Source: Bacillota bacterium (lineage in GTDB: Bacteria > Bacillota_I > Bacilli_A > Izemoplasmatales > Hujiaoplasmataceae). Taken from it: a stretch of 50,863 nt of DNA. The notes under the pieces were generated by a model that made no database searches, had not been told where the DNA came from, and saw nothing but the letters and a program-made list of their open reading frames with translations. The stretch is taken from the NCBI GenBank assembly GCA_029559915.1, contig JAKPZU010000419.1, positions 1 to 50,863 of the forward strand, given 5' to 3'. The position numbers and the translations under genes are program-made. Below, piece after piece: positions 33,546 to 43,055 of the stretch; position 1 is the first letter of the stretch; each line of letters begins with the position of its first letter.

Positions 33546-34281
33546 TATAGGTAATACAACCATTGCAATTGGGTTATCTAAAACCGGAGAAACGATAGAT
33601 AAAATCTATCGGATCAACACCGAGAAAAACAAATCTTCAGATGAATATTCACTTTTGCTAAATGATTTTATCAAGGATTGCAAAGAGGTTATAATTTCAT
33701 CGGTAGTTCCTGAATTAAACGAAGTTTTTCGTGATTATTTTTGGCAAAGATTTGATATTGAGGCATTGTTCGTCGGCACGGGTATAAAAACCGGTTTAAA
33801 AATAAATTCCGACAATCCTAAAGAAGTTGGCTCGGATTTGATAGGCAATAGCGTCGCAGCAATTAATCTCTATTCAGAGACTTGCCTTGTCGTTGATTTA
33901 GGTACAGCGACTACATTCACTTATTTGGAGAAAAAGATACTTAAAGGAGTTGTAATTGCTCCTGGTCTTACAACCAGCAAAAACGCTCTTGTATCTCAAA
34001 CATCACTACTCCCTCAGGTTGGATTGGAAGCACCAAAAAGAGTGCTGGGCACCAACTCGGTCGACTGTATTAAATCAGGTCTCATTTTTGGACATGCATC
34101 AATGATTGATGGTATGATCAAAAGAATAAAAGCTGAAACCAACACACCAGATTTAAAAGTAATCATTACTGGTGGACACGCAAAAATTGTGTATCCTTAT
34201 TGCACAGAAGAACTGATAAAAGATGAATCCTTAATTTTAAAAGGACTTTTGATTATCTTAGAAAAGAATAGAAGACATTAA
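33529..34281 (+). CDS. coaX: Type III pantothenate kinase
   Basis: Phosphorylates pantothenate, the first step of CoA synthesis. The 250-aa ASKHA-fold protein starts MKITIDIGNTTIAIGL (the DxGNT phosphate loop with catalytic Asp), followed by GSDLIGNSVAA and LVVDLGTATTFTY (second Asp), with GGVIAPGL-like KGVVIAPGL and ITGGHAK later. ATG 33529 has GAGGAAA upstream and lies inside the end of the ECF gene in another frame. With coaE at 37808 the window holds both ends of CoA synthesis; acetyl-CoA is made by OrtAB here. Confidence 0.95.
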   Translation: MKITIDIGNTTIAIGLSKTGETIDKIYRINTEKNKSSDEYSLLLNDFIKDCKEVIISSVVPELNEVFRDYFWQRFDIEALFVGTGIKTGLKINSDNPKEVGSDLIGNSVAAINLYSETCLVVDLGTATTFTYLEKKILKGVVIAPGLTTSKNALVSQTSLLPQVGLEAPKRVLGTNSVDCIKSGLIFGHASMIDGMIKRIKAETNTPDLKVIITGGHAKIVYPYCTEELIKDESLILKGLLIILEKNRRH

Positions 34282-34283
34282 TT

Positions 34284-34312
34284 AAAATGCACTGTACAAG
34301 TGCATTTTTTCT
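34284..34312 (+). terminator. Intrinsic terminator after coaX
   Basis: AAAATGCACT (34284-34293), 5-nt loop, AGTGCATTTT (34299-34308), then T's. Confidence 0.88.
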
Positions 34313-34357
34313 ATTAATATGGTAAAATAAATCACGCAATATACAAGAGGTGAATAC

Positions 34358-36979
34358 ATGGGAAATAAATTATTGTTAGTCGATGCCAGCAACCTACTGT
34401 TCCGCTCCTATTATGCGACAGCCTATACTGGAAATTTAATGCAGACACAGGAGGGATTATATACCAATGGCATATTTGGTTTTGCTCATGCCATGTCAAA
34501 GCTGTTGGAAAATGGATATACCCATATTCTCGTTGCGTTGGACACAGATGGTAAAACTCACAGACATGAAATATTTGAAGAATATAAGGGCACGAGAAAA
34601 GAAACTCCAGTTGAATTAATCGAGCAGTTTCCTTATATGAAAGAATACCTTGAAGCTCTTGGCGTATATTTTTATGAACAAAAAACAATGGAAGCTGATG
34701 ATATTATCGGCTACGTTGTTACTCATTTCAAGGATCAGTTTGATGAAATTACTATCTACTCAAATGACCATGATTTAGTTCAACTGTTGGATAAAAATGT
34801 CAATCAGATTATATCTCGAAAAGGCCTAAAAGATATAGAAATTTATACTCCTGAATATGTGATGGAAAAACTTGGGTTTTCGACTTCACAAGTTACAGAT
34901 TATAAAGCTTTGGTTGGTGACGCATCAGATAATATTCCTGGCGTTCCAGGAATTGGTGAAAAGACAGCCGTTAAACTTCTTTCTGATTATCATAACATCG
35001 AAAATCTGTATGAACACATCGATGAAATTAGTGGAAAACTTAAAGAAAAACTTTTAGATAATAAAGATAAGGCTTTCTTTTCAAAAAAGTTAGCTACAAT
35101 AAAAACCGATTTTTCTAACAATATCGATATTGCCAAAAGCCGATATACCGGAGCCAATGAAGACATGTTGGTAAAGTTTTATCAAAAGATGAATTTTAAT
35201 TCTTTTATCAAAAATATGAAAAAAAATACAGAAGTGACCGACAATGAGTTTTATATTTTGGATACTGTCGACAAAATCGATAAATTAAATTATAAAGAAG
35301 CTTATTTGCATTTAGAGATTTTTGGCGAGAATTATCATACTGATCAAAAGATTGGCTTCGGATTATATTTAGACAACAAAGCATATTACATCCCATATTT
35401 AGCTGCTATAAAATCGAGCAAATTCAGAAACTTCTTGAACGACAAGAAAATCAAAAAATACGTATATGATTTGAAGAAAATTAAAGTTGCACTCATGTGG
35501 GATGATATTCCAATTGATGGAATTGTTTTTGATTTGTTGCTGGCGGCGTATTTAATCAACCCAGCCATAAAACAAGATGATTTTTCCTTAGTGGTACAAA
35601 GCTTGGATTATAATGAAGTAATGTCAGATGACTTGGTTTATGGCAGAGGAGCGAAAGCTGCAATGCCGGAAGATGCAACACTTGTTAAACACGTAATTAC
35701 AAAAGTAAAAGCGATTAAAGACCTAAAACAGATAGCTTTAGATAAAAACGAGGAATCTAATCAATTACAATTGTTGAATGAAATTGAAATCCCACTTGCT
35801 CATCTTTTGGCAGAAATGGAGTATAAAGGAATCTTAATCGACCAAGATATTTTGAATGAGTTTGGGGAAAATTTATCAAGTCATTTAAAACAATTGGAAG
35901 AAAAAATATATAATTTGGCTGGACAGGAATTTAACATCAATAGTCCCAAGCAACTTGGTGAAATTCTTTTTGACAACTTGAATTTACCAACTAACAAAAA
36001 AACTAAATCCGGTTACTCAACGGACATTTCAGTTTTAACCAAATTAAAATTCATTCACCCAATAATTGCGGAGATAATTTCATATAGAACTTATAGTAAA
36101 TTATATTCTACCTACTATATAGGTTTGTTGGAATCGCTTAAAATGAAATCTGATTCAAGAATTCACACCATTTACCAACAAGCTTTGACAAAAACCGGTA
36201 GGCTTTCATCGAAAGAACCCAATCTGCAAAATATTCCTATAAAAACTGAAGAAGGCAAGGAACTAAGAAAAGTATTTGTTGCCAATAAAGATAATCTTTT
36301 ATTATCATTTGACTACTCGCAAATTGAATTGAGAGTAGTTTGTGAACTAGCGGAAATCAAGAATTTACAGATTGCCTTTGCCAATAATCTCGATATTCAT
36401 TATGAAACTGCCAAAAAGATATTTGGAAAAGAGCGTATCAATGATTACGAAAGGTCGATTGCCAAAGCCATTAATTTCAGTATCATCTACGGAAAAACTG
36501 CTTGGGGTCTTTCTGAAGATTTGGATATTACCCCAAAAGAAGCAGAAAGATTTATCAATAGTTATTTTGAAACCTATCCTGAAATCAAGACATATATGGA
36601 TAGGCAAATTGAGTATGCTGAAAATAACGGTTATGTAAAAACCTTATTTAACCGTAAGACATATATACCGGAAATGAAGTCTAACAACTATATGACTAGA
36701 CAATTTGGCAGAAGAATTGCAATGAACGCACCAATTCAGGGTACAGCAGCTGATATACTGAAAATTGCAATGGTTAAAATAAGGGAAAATTTCTTGAAAG
36801 CTAATCTTAAGTCACAAATAATACTGCAAATCCATGATGAAGTGGTTTTGGATGTTTATCCTGAAGAACTTGACCTTGTAACAAAAATAACGAAGGAAAC
36901 TATGGAAAAAGCAGTGCCATTTAAAACCAAATTAGTCGTAAACTATTCTAGCGGAAAGAATTTATTTGAGGTGAAATAG
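34358..36979 (+). CDS. polA: DNA polymerase I (active 5'-3' nuclease and polymerase, degenerate 3'-5' exonuclease)
   Basis: 873 aa. The 5'-nuclease domain (about 1-290) has LLVDASNLLFRSYYAT, EADDIIGYV, SNDHDLVQL and DNIPGVPGIGEKTA. The middle exonuclease-like domain has lost its metal ligands: the DxE motif reads HLEI, and the second motif reads YDLKKIKV; only FDLLLAAYLINP remains recognisable. Proofreading is therefore unlikely, as in Bacillus PolA. The polymerase domain is intact: motif A LSFDYSQIELRVV, motif B RSIAKAINFSIIYG, motif C LQIHDEVVLDV. It leads an operon with mutM and coaE, as in Bacilli. AGAGGTG precedes the ATG. Confidence 0.97.
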   Translation: MGNKLLLVDASNLLFRSYYATAYTGNLMQTQEGLYTNGIFGFAHAMSKLLENGYTHILVALDTDGKTHRHEIFEEYKGTRKETPVELIEQFPYMKEYLEALGVYFYEQKTMEADDIIGYVVTHFKDQFDEITIYSNDHDLVQLLDKNVNQIISRKGLKDIEIYTPEYVMEKLGFSTSQVTDYKALVGDASDNIPGVPGIGEKTAVKLLSDYHNIENLYEHIDEISGKLKEKLLDNKDKAFFSKKLATIKTDFSNNIDIAKSRYTGANEDMLVKFYQKMNFNSFIKNMKKNTEVTDNEFYILDTVDKIDKLNYKEAYLHLEIFGENYHTDQKIGFGLYLDNKAYYIPYLAAIKSSKFRNFLNDKKIKKYVYDLKKIKVALMWDDIPIDGIVFDLLLAAYLINPAIKQDDFSLVVQSLDYNEVMSDDLVYGRGAKAAMPEDATLVKHVITKVKAIKDLKQIALDKNEESNQLQLLNEIEIPLAHLLAEMEYKGILIDQDILNEFGENLSSHLKQLEEKIYNLAGQEFNINSPKQLGEILFDNLNLPTNKKTKSGYSTDISVLTKLKFIHPIIAEIISYRTYSKLYSTYYIGLLESLKMKSDSRIHTIYQQALTKTGRLSSKEPNLQNIPIKTEEGKELRKVFVANKDNLLLSFDYSQIELRVVCELAEIKNLQIAFANNLDIHYETAKKIFGKERINDYERSIAKAINFSIIYGKTAWGLSEDLDITPKEAERFINSYFETYPEIKTYMDRQIEYAENNGYVKTLFNRKTYIPEMKSNNYMTRQFGRRIAMNAPIQGTAADILKIAMVKIRENFLKANLKSQIILQIHDEVVLDVYPEELDLVTKITKETMEKAVPFKTKLVVNYSSGKNLFEVK

Positions 36980-36980
36980 T

Positions 36981-37811
36981 ATGCCTGAACTTCCAGAAGT
37001 AGAAACGGTTAAAGAAACTTTAAAAATTCGTTTGTTAGGGTTAAAAATAGTTGATGTTATTGCTCCTTATCCCTTGATAATAAAAATGGATTTCACTGAA
37101 TTTAAATTTAAAGTAATTAATCAGACATTTCGTGATATTAGGCGTTATGGTAAATATCTTTTCTTTGTCTTGGACGATTACACCTTGGTTAGTCACCTAA
37201 GAATGGAAGGAAAATATTTCTTGAGAGAAAATTTGGGCCAAATTACCAAACATGAGCATGTAGTTTTTTCATTGAGTAACGGCTTGAAATTAGCCTATCA
37301 TGACGTTAGAAAATTTGGAACGATGGAATTAGTGAAAAAAGGAGAAGAATTCACGCTTTTAAGCGTTAAGAAATTAGGGTTGGAAGCCAATGATCCCAGC
37401 ATAGACAAAAATGAGGTTTTTAGAAAAATTTCTAAAGCAAACAGACCGATAAAATCGGTTTTGTTGGATCAATCGATTTTGACTGGTTTAGGAAACATCT
37501 ATGTTGATGAAACATTATTCCGATCAAGAATACATCCTGAGGAGTTAGCAGCAAATTTATCTGAAAAAGAAGTATTTGAAATTATCGATAACGCCAAGAT
37601 TATCTTAAATAAAGCCATCAATCTCGGCGGAACGACAATTAGAACATATCAATCAAGTTTTGGCGTGGACGGTCGCTTTCAAAATGAATTGAAAGTTCAT
37701 ACCTTGGCAGGAAAACCGTGTCAGGAATGCAAAACGCCAATTGAAAAAATCAAGGTTGGAGGAAGAGGCACATATTTTTGTCCTAAATGCCAAGTGAGGA
37801 AACCGTTATGA
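36981..37811 (+). CDS. mutM: Formamidopyrimidine-DNA glycosylase
   Basis: Removes 8-oxoguanine and FaPy lesions; bifunctional glycosylase/AP lyase. 276 aa starting MPELPEVETV with the catalytic Pro2 and Glu3. The H2TH region contains GLGNIYVDE. The C-terminal zinc finger is complete: CQECKTPI, then RGTYFCPKCQ (four Cys). It starts one base after polA's stop and overlaps coaE by 4 bp (ATGA). Confidence 0.97.
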   Translation: MPELPEVETVKETLKIRLLGLKIVDVIAPYPLIIKMDFTEFKFKVINQTFRDIRRYGKYLFFVLDDYTLVSHLRMEGKYFLRENLGQITKHEHVVFSLSNGLKLAYHDVRKFGTMELVKKGEEFTLLSVKKLGLEANDPSIDKNEVFRKISKANRPIKSVLLDQSILTGLGNIYVDETLFRSRIHPEELAANLSEKEVFEIIDNAKIILNKAINLGGTTIRTYQSSFGVDGRFQNELKVHTLAGKPCQECKTPIEKIKVGGRGTYFCPKCQVRKPL

Positions 37812-38380
37812 AAGTGATAGGTTTGACTGGAGGAATCGCATCGGGTAAATCTTTGGTCAGTCGTTTTTTTGAAAAAGAAAACGTCGTTGTTCTGGATGCA
37901 GACAAAATCTATAAAAATCTATTAAAAAGAAATAAAATAATGTATAATGAAATTAAGAATGCTTTTTCACTTACTGAACTTGATTTGAATACATTATCTA
38001 ATATCGTTTTTAACGATGAACAAAAATTGAAAATATTGAATTCAATAGCTCATCCTTATGTTAAAAAGGCAATGCTTAAGAGAATTCAAAGGCTAAAAAA
38101 GACTGAAAAGCTTATTGTTTTAGATATCCCATTGCTATTTGAAGCTAAGATGGAAAATCTTTGTGATCAAATAATTTGTGTTTATTCGGAAGAAAAAGTT
38201 CAACTTGAACGCTTGTTGAAAAGAAATGATTTATCATTAGACTCAGCATTAAAGAGAATAAATTCTCAAATGCCTTTAACTGACAAGTGTACTTTAAGCG
38301 ACTATGTAATTGATAATTCCTTTGATATTGATAATACATATCGACAGTTCAAAAATATATTTAGTAAAATTAAGGAGTAA
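37808..38380 (+). CDS. coaE: Dephospho-CoA kinase
   Basis: Last step of CoA synthesis: phosphorylates the 3'-OH of dephospho-CoA. 190 aa with the P-loop GLTGGIASGKS at the start, VLDADKI, and LVLDIPLLFEAKM-type LDIPLLFEAKM. ATG 37808 overlaps the mutM TGA (ATGA) and is chosen over an in-frame upstream codon at 37787 because it gives the conserved MKVIGLTGG start. Confidence 0.95.
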   Translation: MKVIGLTGGIASGKSLVSRFFEKENVVVLDADKIYKNLLKRNKIMYNEIKNAFSLTELDLNTLSNIVFNDEQKLKILNSIAHPYVKKAMLKRIQRLKKTEKLIVLDIPLLFEAKMENLCDQIICVYSEEKVQLERLLKRNDLSLDSALKRINSQMPLTDKCTLSDYVIDNSFDIDNTYRQFKNIFSKIKE

Positions 38381-38384
38381 AGAG

Positions 38385-38750
38385 ATGTCACTAAAAAGTT
38401 TTTTTGCGAATACAGTGGAGACTAGAGAGTTACATCCTGATCCATCACTAAGAACAAACTACTATCGAAACAATTATACTCAAGTTACTGAAGCATTAAA
38501 AATACTCGCTAAAGTAGATAAATTAGAAGTCAGAGACATCAACAGTGTCCATCGAGAAATCTATATGTTGGGTAATGGATATGATGTAATCGTTACACTC
38601 TATGAGATAACTCCAGCTGAAATTGGAGTTGATTTCAAAGTCAATTGGTTCGGTGGCTTTGGTTATAATCGACCAAAGAAAAAAGTTCTATTATATTATG
38701 CAAAACTTAAAGAAGTTTTGAGATTTAAAGGCGTCTCACTTCATCCATAG
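38385..38750 (+). CDS. Conserved-looking hypothetical protein in the coaE-dnaB interval
   Basis: A 121-aa soluble protein that I do not recognise. It has no signal peptide, membrane helix or Cys cluster. An amphipathic N-terminal half (TQVTEALKILAKVDKLEVRD) is followed by predicted beta-strands (HREIYMLG, YDVIVTLYEI, GVDFKVNWFGGFGY) and a basic PKKK turn, ending KGVSLHP. AAGGAG precedes ATG 38385, five bases after coaE. In Bacilli the zinc-finger regulator nrdR often occupies the slot before dnaB; this protein has no such motif. Cotranscription with the replication loader genes suggests, without proof, a DNA-related role. Confidence 0.75.
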   Translation: MSLKSFFANTVETRELHPDPSLRTNYYRNNYTQVTEALKILAKVDKLEVRDINSVHREIYMLGNGYDVIVTLYEITPAEIGVDFKVNWFGGFGYNRPKKKVLLYYAKLKEVLRFKGVSLHP

Positions 38751-38760
38751 GAGGATTTTT

Positions 38761-39963
38761 TTGGAAACACTGAGAAGAAGCGATACTTTTATTGTTTCAG
38801 GGGAAGGCTTGTGTTCAGAAATAGATTATCAAGTTTTATCTTTACTATACCAACCGATAATCGGACAAAGAGCTTTTACCCTATATATGACGTTAATGAA
38901 TTTAATGAATCGTCAGGATTTTATCTCCGACGAGTATTTACATTCGGATTTGGAGTCAATTCTTGGACTAAAAGTGTCGGAAATTGAGCAAGAAAGATTT
39001 AAATTGGAAGCAATTGGGTTGTTGGATACATTCTTTGCCAATGATGCTTTTTCTTATGAAATAAAGTTGCCTTTAAGCGCAAGAAACTTCATCAATGATG
39101 GTATCTTAGGCGAGTACTTAATCGCAGCAATAACCAAAACAAGATTTAAAAAATTGTTAAAGATCTTTAAAGTAAAAGCTCCCAACAAAAAACAAAAATA
39201 TAATATTTCCAAAGCATTTAATGAGATATTTCCAGCGATTGACACAGAAGAAAATGAATACGAAGGCGATTTGGTCGCCAATAAAACCAGAACATTTTCT
39301 CGACTCAGCAATTACAATTTTGACTGGAGACTTTTCTCGGAAAGCATTGACAAAGAAATATATGACGTCGAGAATCTTACTGAAGCAGTTAAAGCAAAAA
39401 TTGAACAGTTGAGTTATGTTTACAGTCTCGATGAACTTAGAATGGCAGAAATTTTTTTAAAATCCCTTGATGATGACAATATGATCAACATCGAGTTACT
39501 GTCGAAAAATGCCAGGTCAAATTATACTACAGATCAAATCGATCCAAACCGTGAGGAAGTGCAAACCAAACCTATTGACACTGACAATCTAGTTGATTAT
39601 TTCAAAACAATTAGTCCTAAAGATTTGTTGAGCGAACTGGGTGATGGATTGGTGTCTTCGGCAGATTTAAGACATGTGGAAAGACTTATCGATGAAGTCG
39701 GATTGAATTCCGGCGTTGTTAATGTTCTTTTAGCGTATATTGCCAAAACAAAAGGAGCGAATTTGCCAAGTTATCAATATATCCAGAAAGTTGGCATGGG
39801 TTGGAAAAGAGATAAAATTGATTCAGTGGAATTGGCACTTGACTATATTAAACATTTGGACAGTTCTAAAGACAGACAATCGAAAAATAAAAGCACTCGG
39901 CCTGACGTAAAACCAGACTGGCTTGAAGACTATATTAGGGAAACAGAAGGAGGGGGACAATAG
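38761..39963 (+). CDS. dnaB: Replication initiation/membrane attachment protein DnaB (DnaD-like); TTG start
   Basis: A 400-aa helicase-loading protein of the Gram-positive DnaA-DnaD-DnaB-DnaI cascade; not the replicative helicase. The N-terminal winged-helix region includes EIDYQVLSLLYQPIIGQRAF, and a C-terminal DnaB/DnaD (DDBH) domain around residues 290-360 contains GVVNVLLAYIAKTKGANLP-type residues (VLLAYIAKTK) and YIQKVGMGWKRD, the YxxxIxxxW-like hallmark. TTG 38761 is used, with GGAGG 7-8 bases upstream; no ATG lies at the right place. dnaI follows directly. Confidence 0.93.
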   Translation: METLRRSDTFIVSGEGLCSEIDYQVLSLLYQPIIGQRAFTLYMTLMNLMNRQDFISDEYLHSDLESILGLKVSEIEQERFKLEAIGLLDTFFANDAFSYEIKLPLSARNFINDGILGEYLIAAITKTRFKKLLKIFKVKAPNKKQKYNISKAFNEIFPAIDTEENEYEGDLVANKTRTFSRLSNYNFDWRLFSESIDKEIYDVENLTEAVKAKIEQLSYVYSLDELRMAEIFLKSLDDDNMINIELLSKNARSNYTTDQIDPNREEVQTKPIDTDNLVDYFKTISPKDLLSELGDGLVSSADLRHVERLIDEVGLNSGVVNVLLAYIAKTKGANLPSYQYIQKVGMGWKRDKIDSVELALDYIKHLDSSKDRQSKNKSTRPDVKPDWLEDYIRETEGGGQ

Positions 39964-40863
39964 ATGAAACCGGTAAAAGAACTGATTAACTATCAGGATT
40001 CTGACATTGATTATGATAATATAATCGATGGTTTGATGATGGACTCAGTTATAAAAAAGTTTATCCTTGATCATGATTTGACTCATGACGACGTAATAAA
40101 ATCGCTTAACGTCTTCTTGGCTTTTCGCGACGAAAAAACTATTTGCGATAAATGTAGTGGTCTTGAAAATTGTCAAATAGCAACCGTTGGATATACTCCT
40201 GTTTTGGAATATAATAAGGATTATATATCATTGGCTTACCGAAGATGCCAATACAATAAATTAAGTAATGCCATCGATAACATCTTTGCCATGTATGTGC
40301 CAAAAAAGATTTTTAATGCCTCTTTGGATGATTTTGATTTGGTGGGTGAAACAAGAAAATCAATAAACAATTATATGTTGAAATTCTTGAAAGACTACCG
40401 CAAAGATAACTTTGTAAAAGGTATGTATGTCTGCGGGAAATATGGTACTGGAAAAACCTATATCCTTGCTATTTTAGCCAATGAGCTTGCTAAATTGGGT
40501 CATAAAGTTTATTTTGCATATTATCCAGATTTGGCGCGCGAGTTAAAATCCTCGATTGGTGATGGCAGTTTGGAGGATAAGATAACAGCCATCAAAGAGA
40601 CAGAGATTTTGATGCTTGATGACATCGGTGGCGAGTATTTTTCTGAATTCATCCGAGATGAAGTTTTGGGACCTATCCTTCAACATCGACTACTAGATAA
40701 TAAGCCAACCTTCTTTTCATCAAATTTAAATTACAATGATTTGGCTAAATCGTTCCGAAAAACCGATAACAACCTTGAAACAATTGCATCTTATCGAATT
40801 GTAGAAAGAATCAAAAGAATGACTGTAGAATTTGTTTTAACAGAAATGCCTCATATTTCTTGA
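39964..40863 (+). CDS. dnaI: Primosomal helicase loader DnaI
   Basis: A 299-aa AAA+ ATPase that loads the replicative helicase. The N-terminal domain carries zinc-type cysteines in CDKCSGLENC (about 59-68). The AAA+ part has Walker A CGKYGTGKTY (G158-T165), Walker B EILMLDDIGGE and SNLNYNDLAKSF (sensor region). ATG 39964 follows the dnaB TAG directly. Order dnaB-dnaI-thrS is conserved in Bacilli. Confidence 0.96.
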   Translation: MKPVKELINYQDSDIDYDNIIDGLMMDSVIKKFILDHDLTHDDVIKSLNVFLAFRDEKTICDKCSGLENCQIATVGYTPVLEYNKDYISLAYRRCQYNKLSNAIDNIFAMYVPKKIFNASLDDFDLVGETRKSINNYMLKFLKDYRKDNFVKGMYVCGKYGTGKTYILAILANELAKLGHKVYFAYYPDLARELKSSIGDGSLEDKITAIKETEILMLDDIGGEYFSEFIRDEVLGPILQHRLLDNKPTFFSSNLNYNDLAKSFRKTDNNLETIASYRIVERIKRMTVEFVLTEMPHIS

Positions 40864-40887
40864 CAAAACGAAAAATGCTTATATAAT
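40860..40887 (+). promoter_or_regulatory. Promoter of the thrS T-box transcript
   Basis: TTGACA (40860-40865) with 16-nt spacing to TATAAT (40882-40887). The -35 box overlaps the dnaI stop codon. Confidence 0.8.
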
Positions 40888-40899
40888 TAATATTATAAA

Positions 40900-41098
40900 A
40901 CGAAGACGAGGATATGATTGTTATAAATCTTTATTCAAGCAAGAGTAGGTTGATGCGAGCTACTTATAAAGTTATATCAGTTACCACCTCTAAGTGACTT
41001 TTGAAAAAGTCCGTACCAGGCGTTAACGGTTAGAGTGAAAAATTAAGGTGGTACCGCGATTATCAATCGCCCTTTGAACAAGGGCGATTTTTTATTTT
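40900..41098 (+). promoter_or_regulatory. T-box riboswitch, threonine specific, controlling thrS
   Basis: The T-box AAGGTGGTACCGCGAT lies at 41045-41060. The likely specifier is ACC (Thr) at 40983-40985, in GTTACCACCTC. The terminator is AATCGCCCTT (41065-41074), 5-nt loop, AAGGGCGATT (41080-41089), T-run. The overall layout is like the Tyr T-box at 25990-26200. Confidence 0.94.
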
Positions 41099-41112
41099 TA
41101 AGGAGGACAAAA

Positions 41113-43017
41113 ATGAAGATAATTCTACCTAATGGTTCTTTCAAAGAATATCAAGAACCTAAATCATTGAATGAGATTGCAGAAGATATTTCGATTTCAT
41201 TGAAAAAAAGCAGTGTAGCAGCTAAAGTCGAAGATAAAATACTTGATATGGATAGAATCATTACTACAGATTCTCATGTACAGTTTTTGACTGAGAATGA
41301 CCCTGAAGCCATTGAGGTTTTAAGACACTCGACAGCTCATCTTTTAGCTGAAGCAGTAAAAAGACTATACCCACATGCTCATTTTGGTGTTGGTCCAGTA
41401 ATTGAGGATGGTTTTTTCTATGATATAGACTTGGGTGATGATGTTTTGAGTGAAACAGATTTATTAACTATCGAAAAAGAAATGAAAAAAGTTGTGGCGC
41501 AAAACTCGAAAATCGAAAGAGAAGTTTTATCACGTGATCAAGCTTTGGAATTGTTTAAAGATGACCCGTACAAAATCGAACTGATTAGAGATTTGCCTGT
41601 GGAGGAAGAAATCAGCATCTATAAACAAAGTCACTTCATAGATTTATGCAGAGGGCCCCATTTACCGAGCACAAAGTGGATAAAAAATTTTAAACTTTTA
41701 AGTCTAGCTGGCGCTTATTGGCGTGGGAATTCTGCAAATAAGCAATTGACTAGAGTATACGGAACTGCCTTTTTCAACAAAGAGGAGTTAGATGAGCATC
41801 TCGCGAATTTGGAAGAACGCAAAAAGCGCGATCATCGCAAACTTGGAAAACAATTAGACTTGTTCATGCTGAGCGAATATGGACCTGGGTTCCCTTTTTG
41901 GTTACCAAACGGAATGATTCTTCGTCGAGAATTGGAAAACTTTTGGTATGAAGTACATCTTAAAGAAGGATATAAATTAATCCAGACTCCAATCATGCTC
42001 AACAAAGAACTTTGGGAAGTGTCTGGTCATTGGTTCAATTATCGTGAAAATATGTACATTTCAGAGATTGACGATATGGAATTTGCAATAAAACCAATGA
42101 ACTGTCCAGGAGGAATGTTGGTTTATAAAAGAGATATTCATTCTTATAAAGATTTTCCTTTGAAAGTTGGTGAATTGGGATTGGTTCATCGCCACGAAGC
42201 TAGTGGTGCACTTAATGGTTTATTCCGAGTGAGAAACTTCACCCAAGATGATGCCCATATTTTTATGACAGAAGATATGATAGTTCAAGAAGTTAAAGAA
42301 TTGGTTAGACTTTACGAATACATGTATTCAGTTTTCGGATTGGAGTACCATATTGAGTTATCAACAAGGCCGGAAGAAAAATTCATCGGCGAAATAGCTA
42401 CCTGGGATAAAGCTGAAAAGGCTTTGGCCGATGCTTTGGAAGCTATTGGCAAAGAATATAAAGTCAACCCTGGAGATGGTGCCTTCTATGGCCCTAAGTT
42501 AGATTTCAAACTTCGAGACTCGATGAAACGAATTTGGCAATGTGGAACCATACAGTTAGACATGAATTTACCGGAAAGATTCGACTTGACCTATATTGAC
42601 AAGAATGGCGAAAAGAAGAGACCTGTAATGCTTCATAGAGCTTTATACGGTTCGATAGAGAGATTTATTGGTATTCTGATTGAACACTATGGTGGAGCTT
42701 TTCCAACTTGGATTGCACCTGTTCAAGTAAAGGTAATTCCTGTTAACAATGAATTCCATCTAGATTTTTCCCGAAAATTAAAGAGTTTGCTTGAAGATAA
42801 ACGAATCAGGGTAGAAATGGATGATCGCGACGAAAAACTTGGTTATAAGATTCGTGAAGCTCAAACCAAGAAAATCCCTTATCAATTGGTTGTGGGTGAC
42901 AAGGAAGTCAGTGAAAACGAAGTTACCTACCGTCGTTATGGAGAACAGGAACAAACCACAGTAAAAGTCGAAGAATTTATTGAATTGATAACTAAAGAAA
43001 TTAAGAACAAAGCATAA
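41113..43017 (+). CDS. thrS: Threonyl-tRNA synthetase
   Basis: A 634-aa class II synthetase. Domains in order: TGS (MKIILPNGSFKEY), editing domain with HSTAHLLAEAVKRL and HFIDLCRGPHLP, then the catalytic core with KPMNCPGGMLVY (zinc Cys), GLVHRHEASG (motif 2) and RALYGSIERFIGIL (motif 3), and the anticodon-binding domain (PVQVKVIPV). ATG 41113 has AGGAGG upstream; an in-frame upstream codon at 41074 lies inside the T-box terminator and is rejected. Controlled by the Thr T-box. Confidence 0.97.
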   Translation: MKIILPNGSFKEYQEPKSLNEIAEDISISLKKSSVAAKVEDKILDMDRIITTDSHVQFLTENDPEAIEVLRHSTAHLLAEAVKRLYPHAHFGVGPVIEDGFFYDIDLGDDVLSETDLLTIEKEMKKVVAQNSKIEREVLSRDQALELFKDDPYKIELIRDLPVEEEISIYKQSHFIDLCRGPHLPSTKWIKNFKLLSLAGAYWRGNSANKQLTRVYGTAFFNKEELDEHLANLEERKKRDHRKLGKQLDLFMLSEYGPGFPFWLPNGMILRRELENFWYEVHLKEGYKLIQTPIMLNKELWEVSGHWFNYRENMYISEIDDMEFAIKPMNCPGGMLVYKRDIHSYKDFPLKVGELGLVHRHEASGALNGLFRVRNFTQDDAHIFMTEDMIVQEVKELVRLYEYMYSVFGLEYHIELSTRPEEKFIGEIATWDKAEKALADALEAIGKEYKVNPGDGAFYGPKLDFKLRDSMKRIWQCGTIQLDMNLPERFDLTYIDKNGEKKRPVMLHRALYGSIERFIGILIEHYGGAFPTWIAPVQVKVIPVNNEFHLDFSRKLKSLLEDKRIRVEMDDRDEKLGYKIREAQTKKIPYQLVVGDKEVSENEVTYRRYGEQEQTTVKVEEFIELITKEIKNKA

Positions 43018-43020
43018 TAA

Positions 43021-43055
43021 GAGGAAAGGCGCTTTACCCTTTCCTCAGTTTTTTT
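43021..43055. terminator. Terminator after thrS, overlapping the end of rqcH
   Basis: GAGGAAAGG (43021-43029), 8-nt loop, CCTTTCCTC (43038-43046), followed by AGTTTTTTT for thrS. The minus-strand rqcH stop (43034-43036) is within the loop. Confidence 0.85.
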
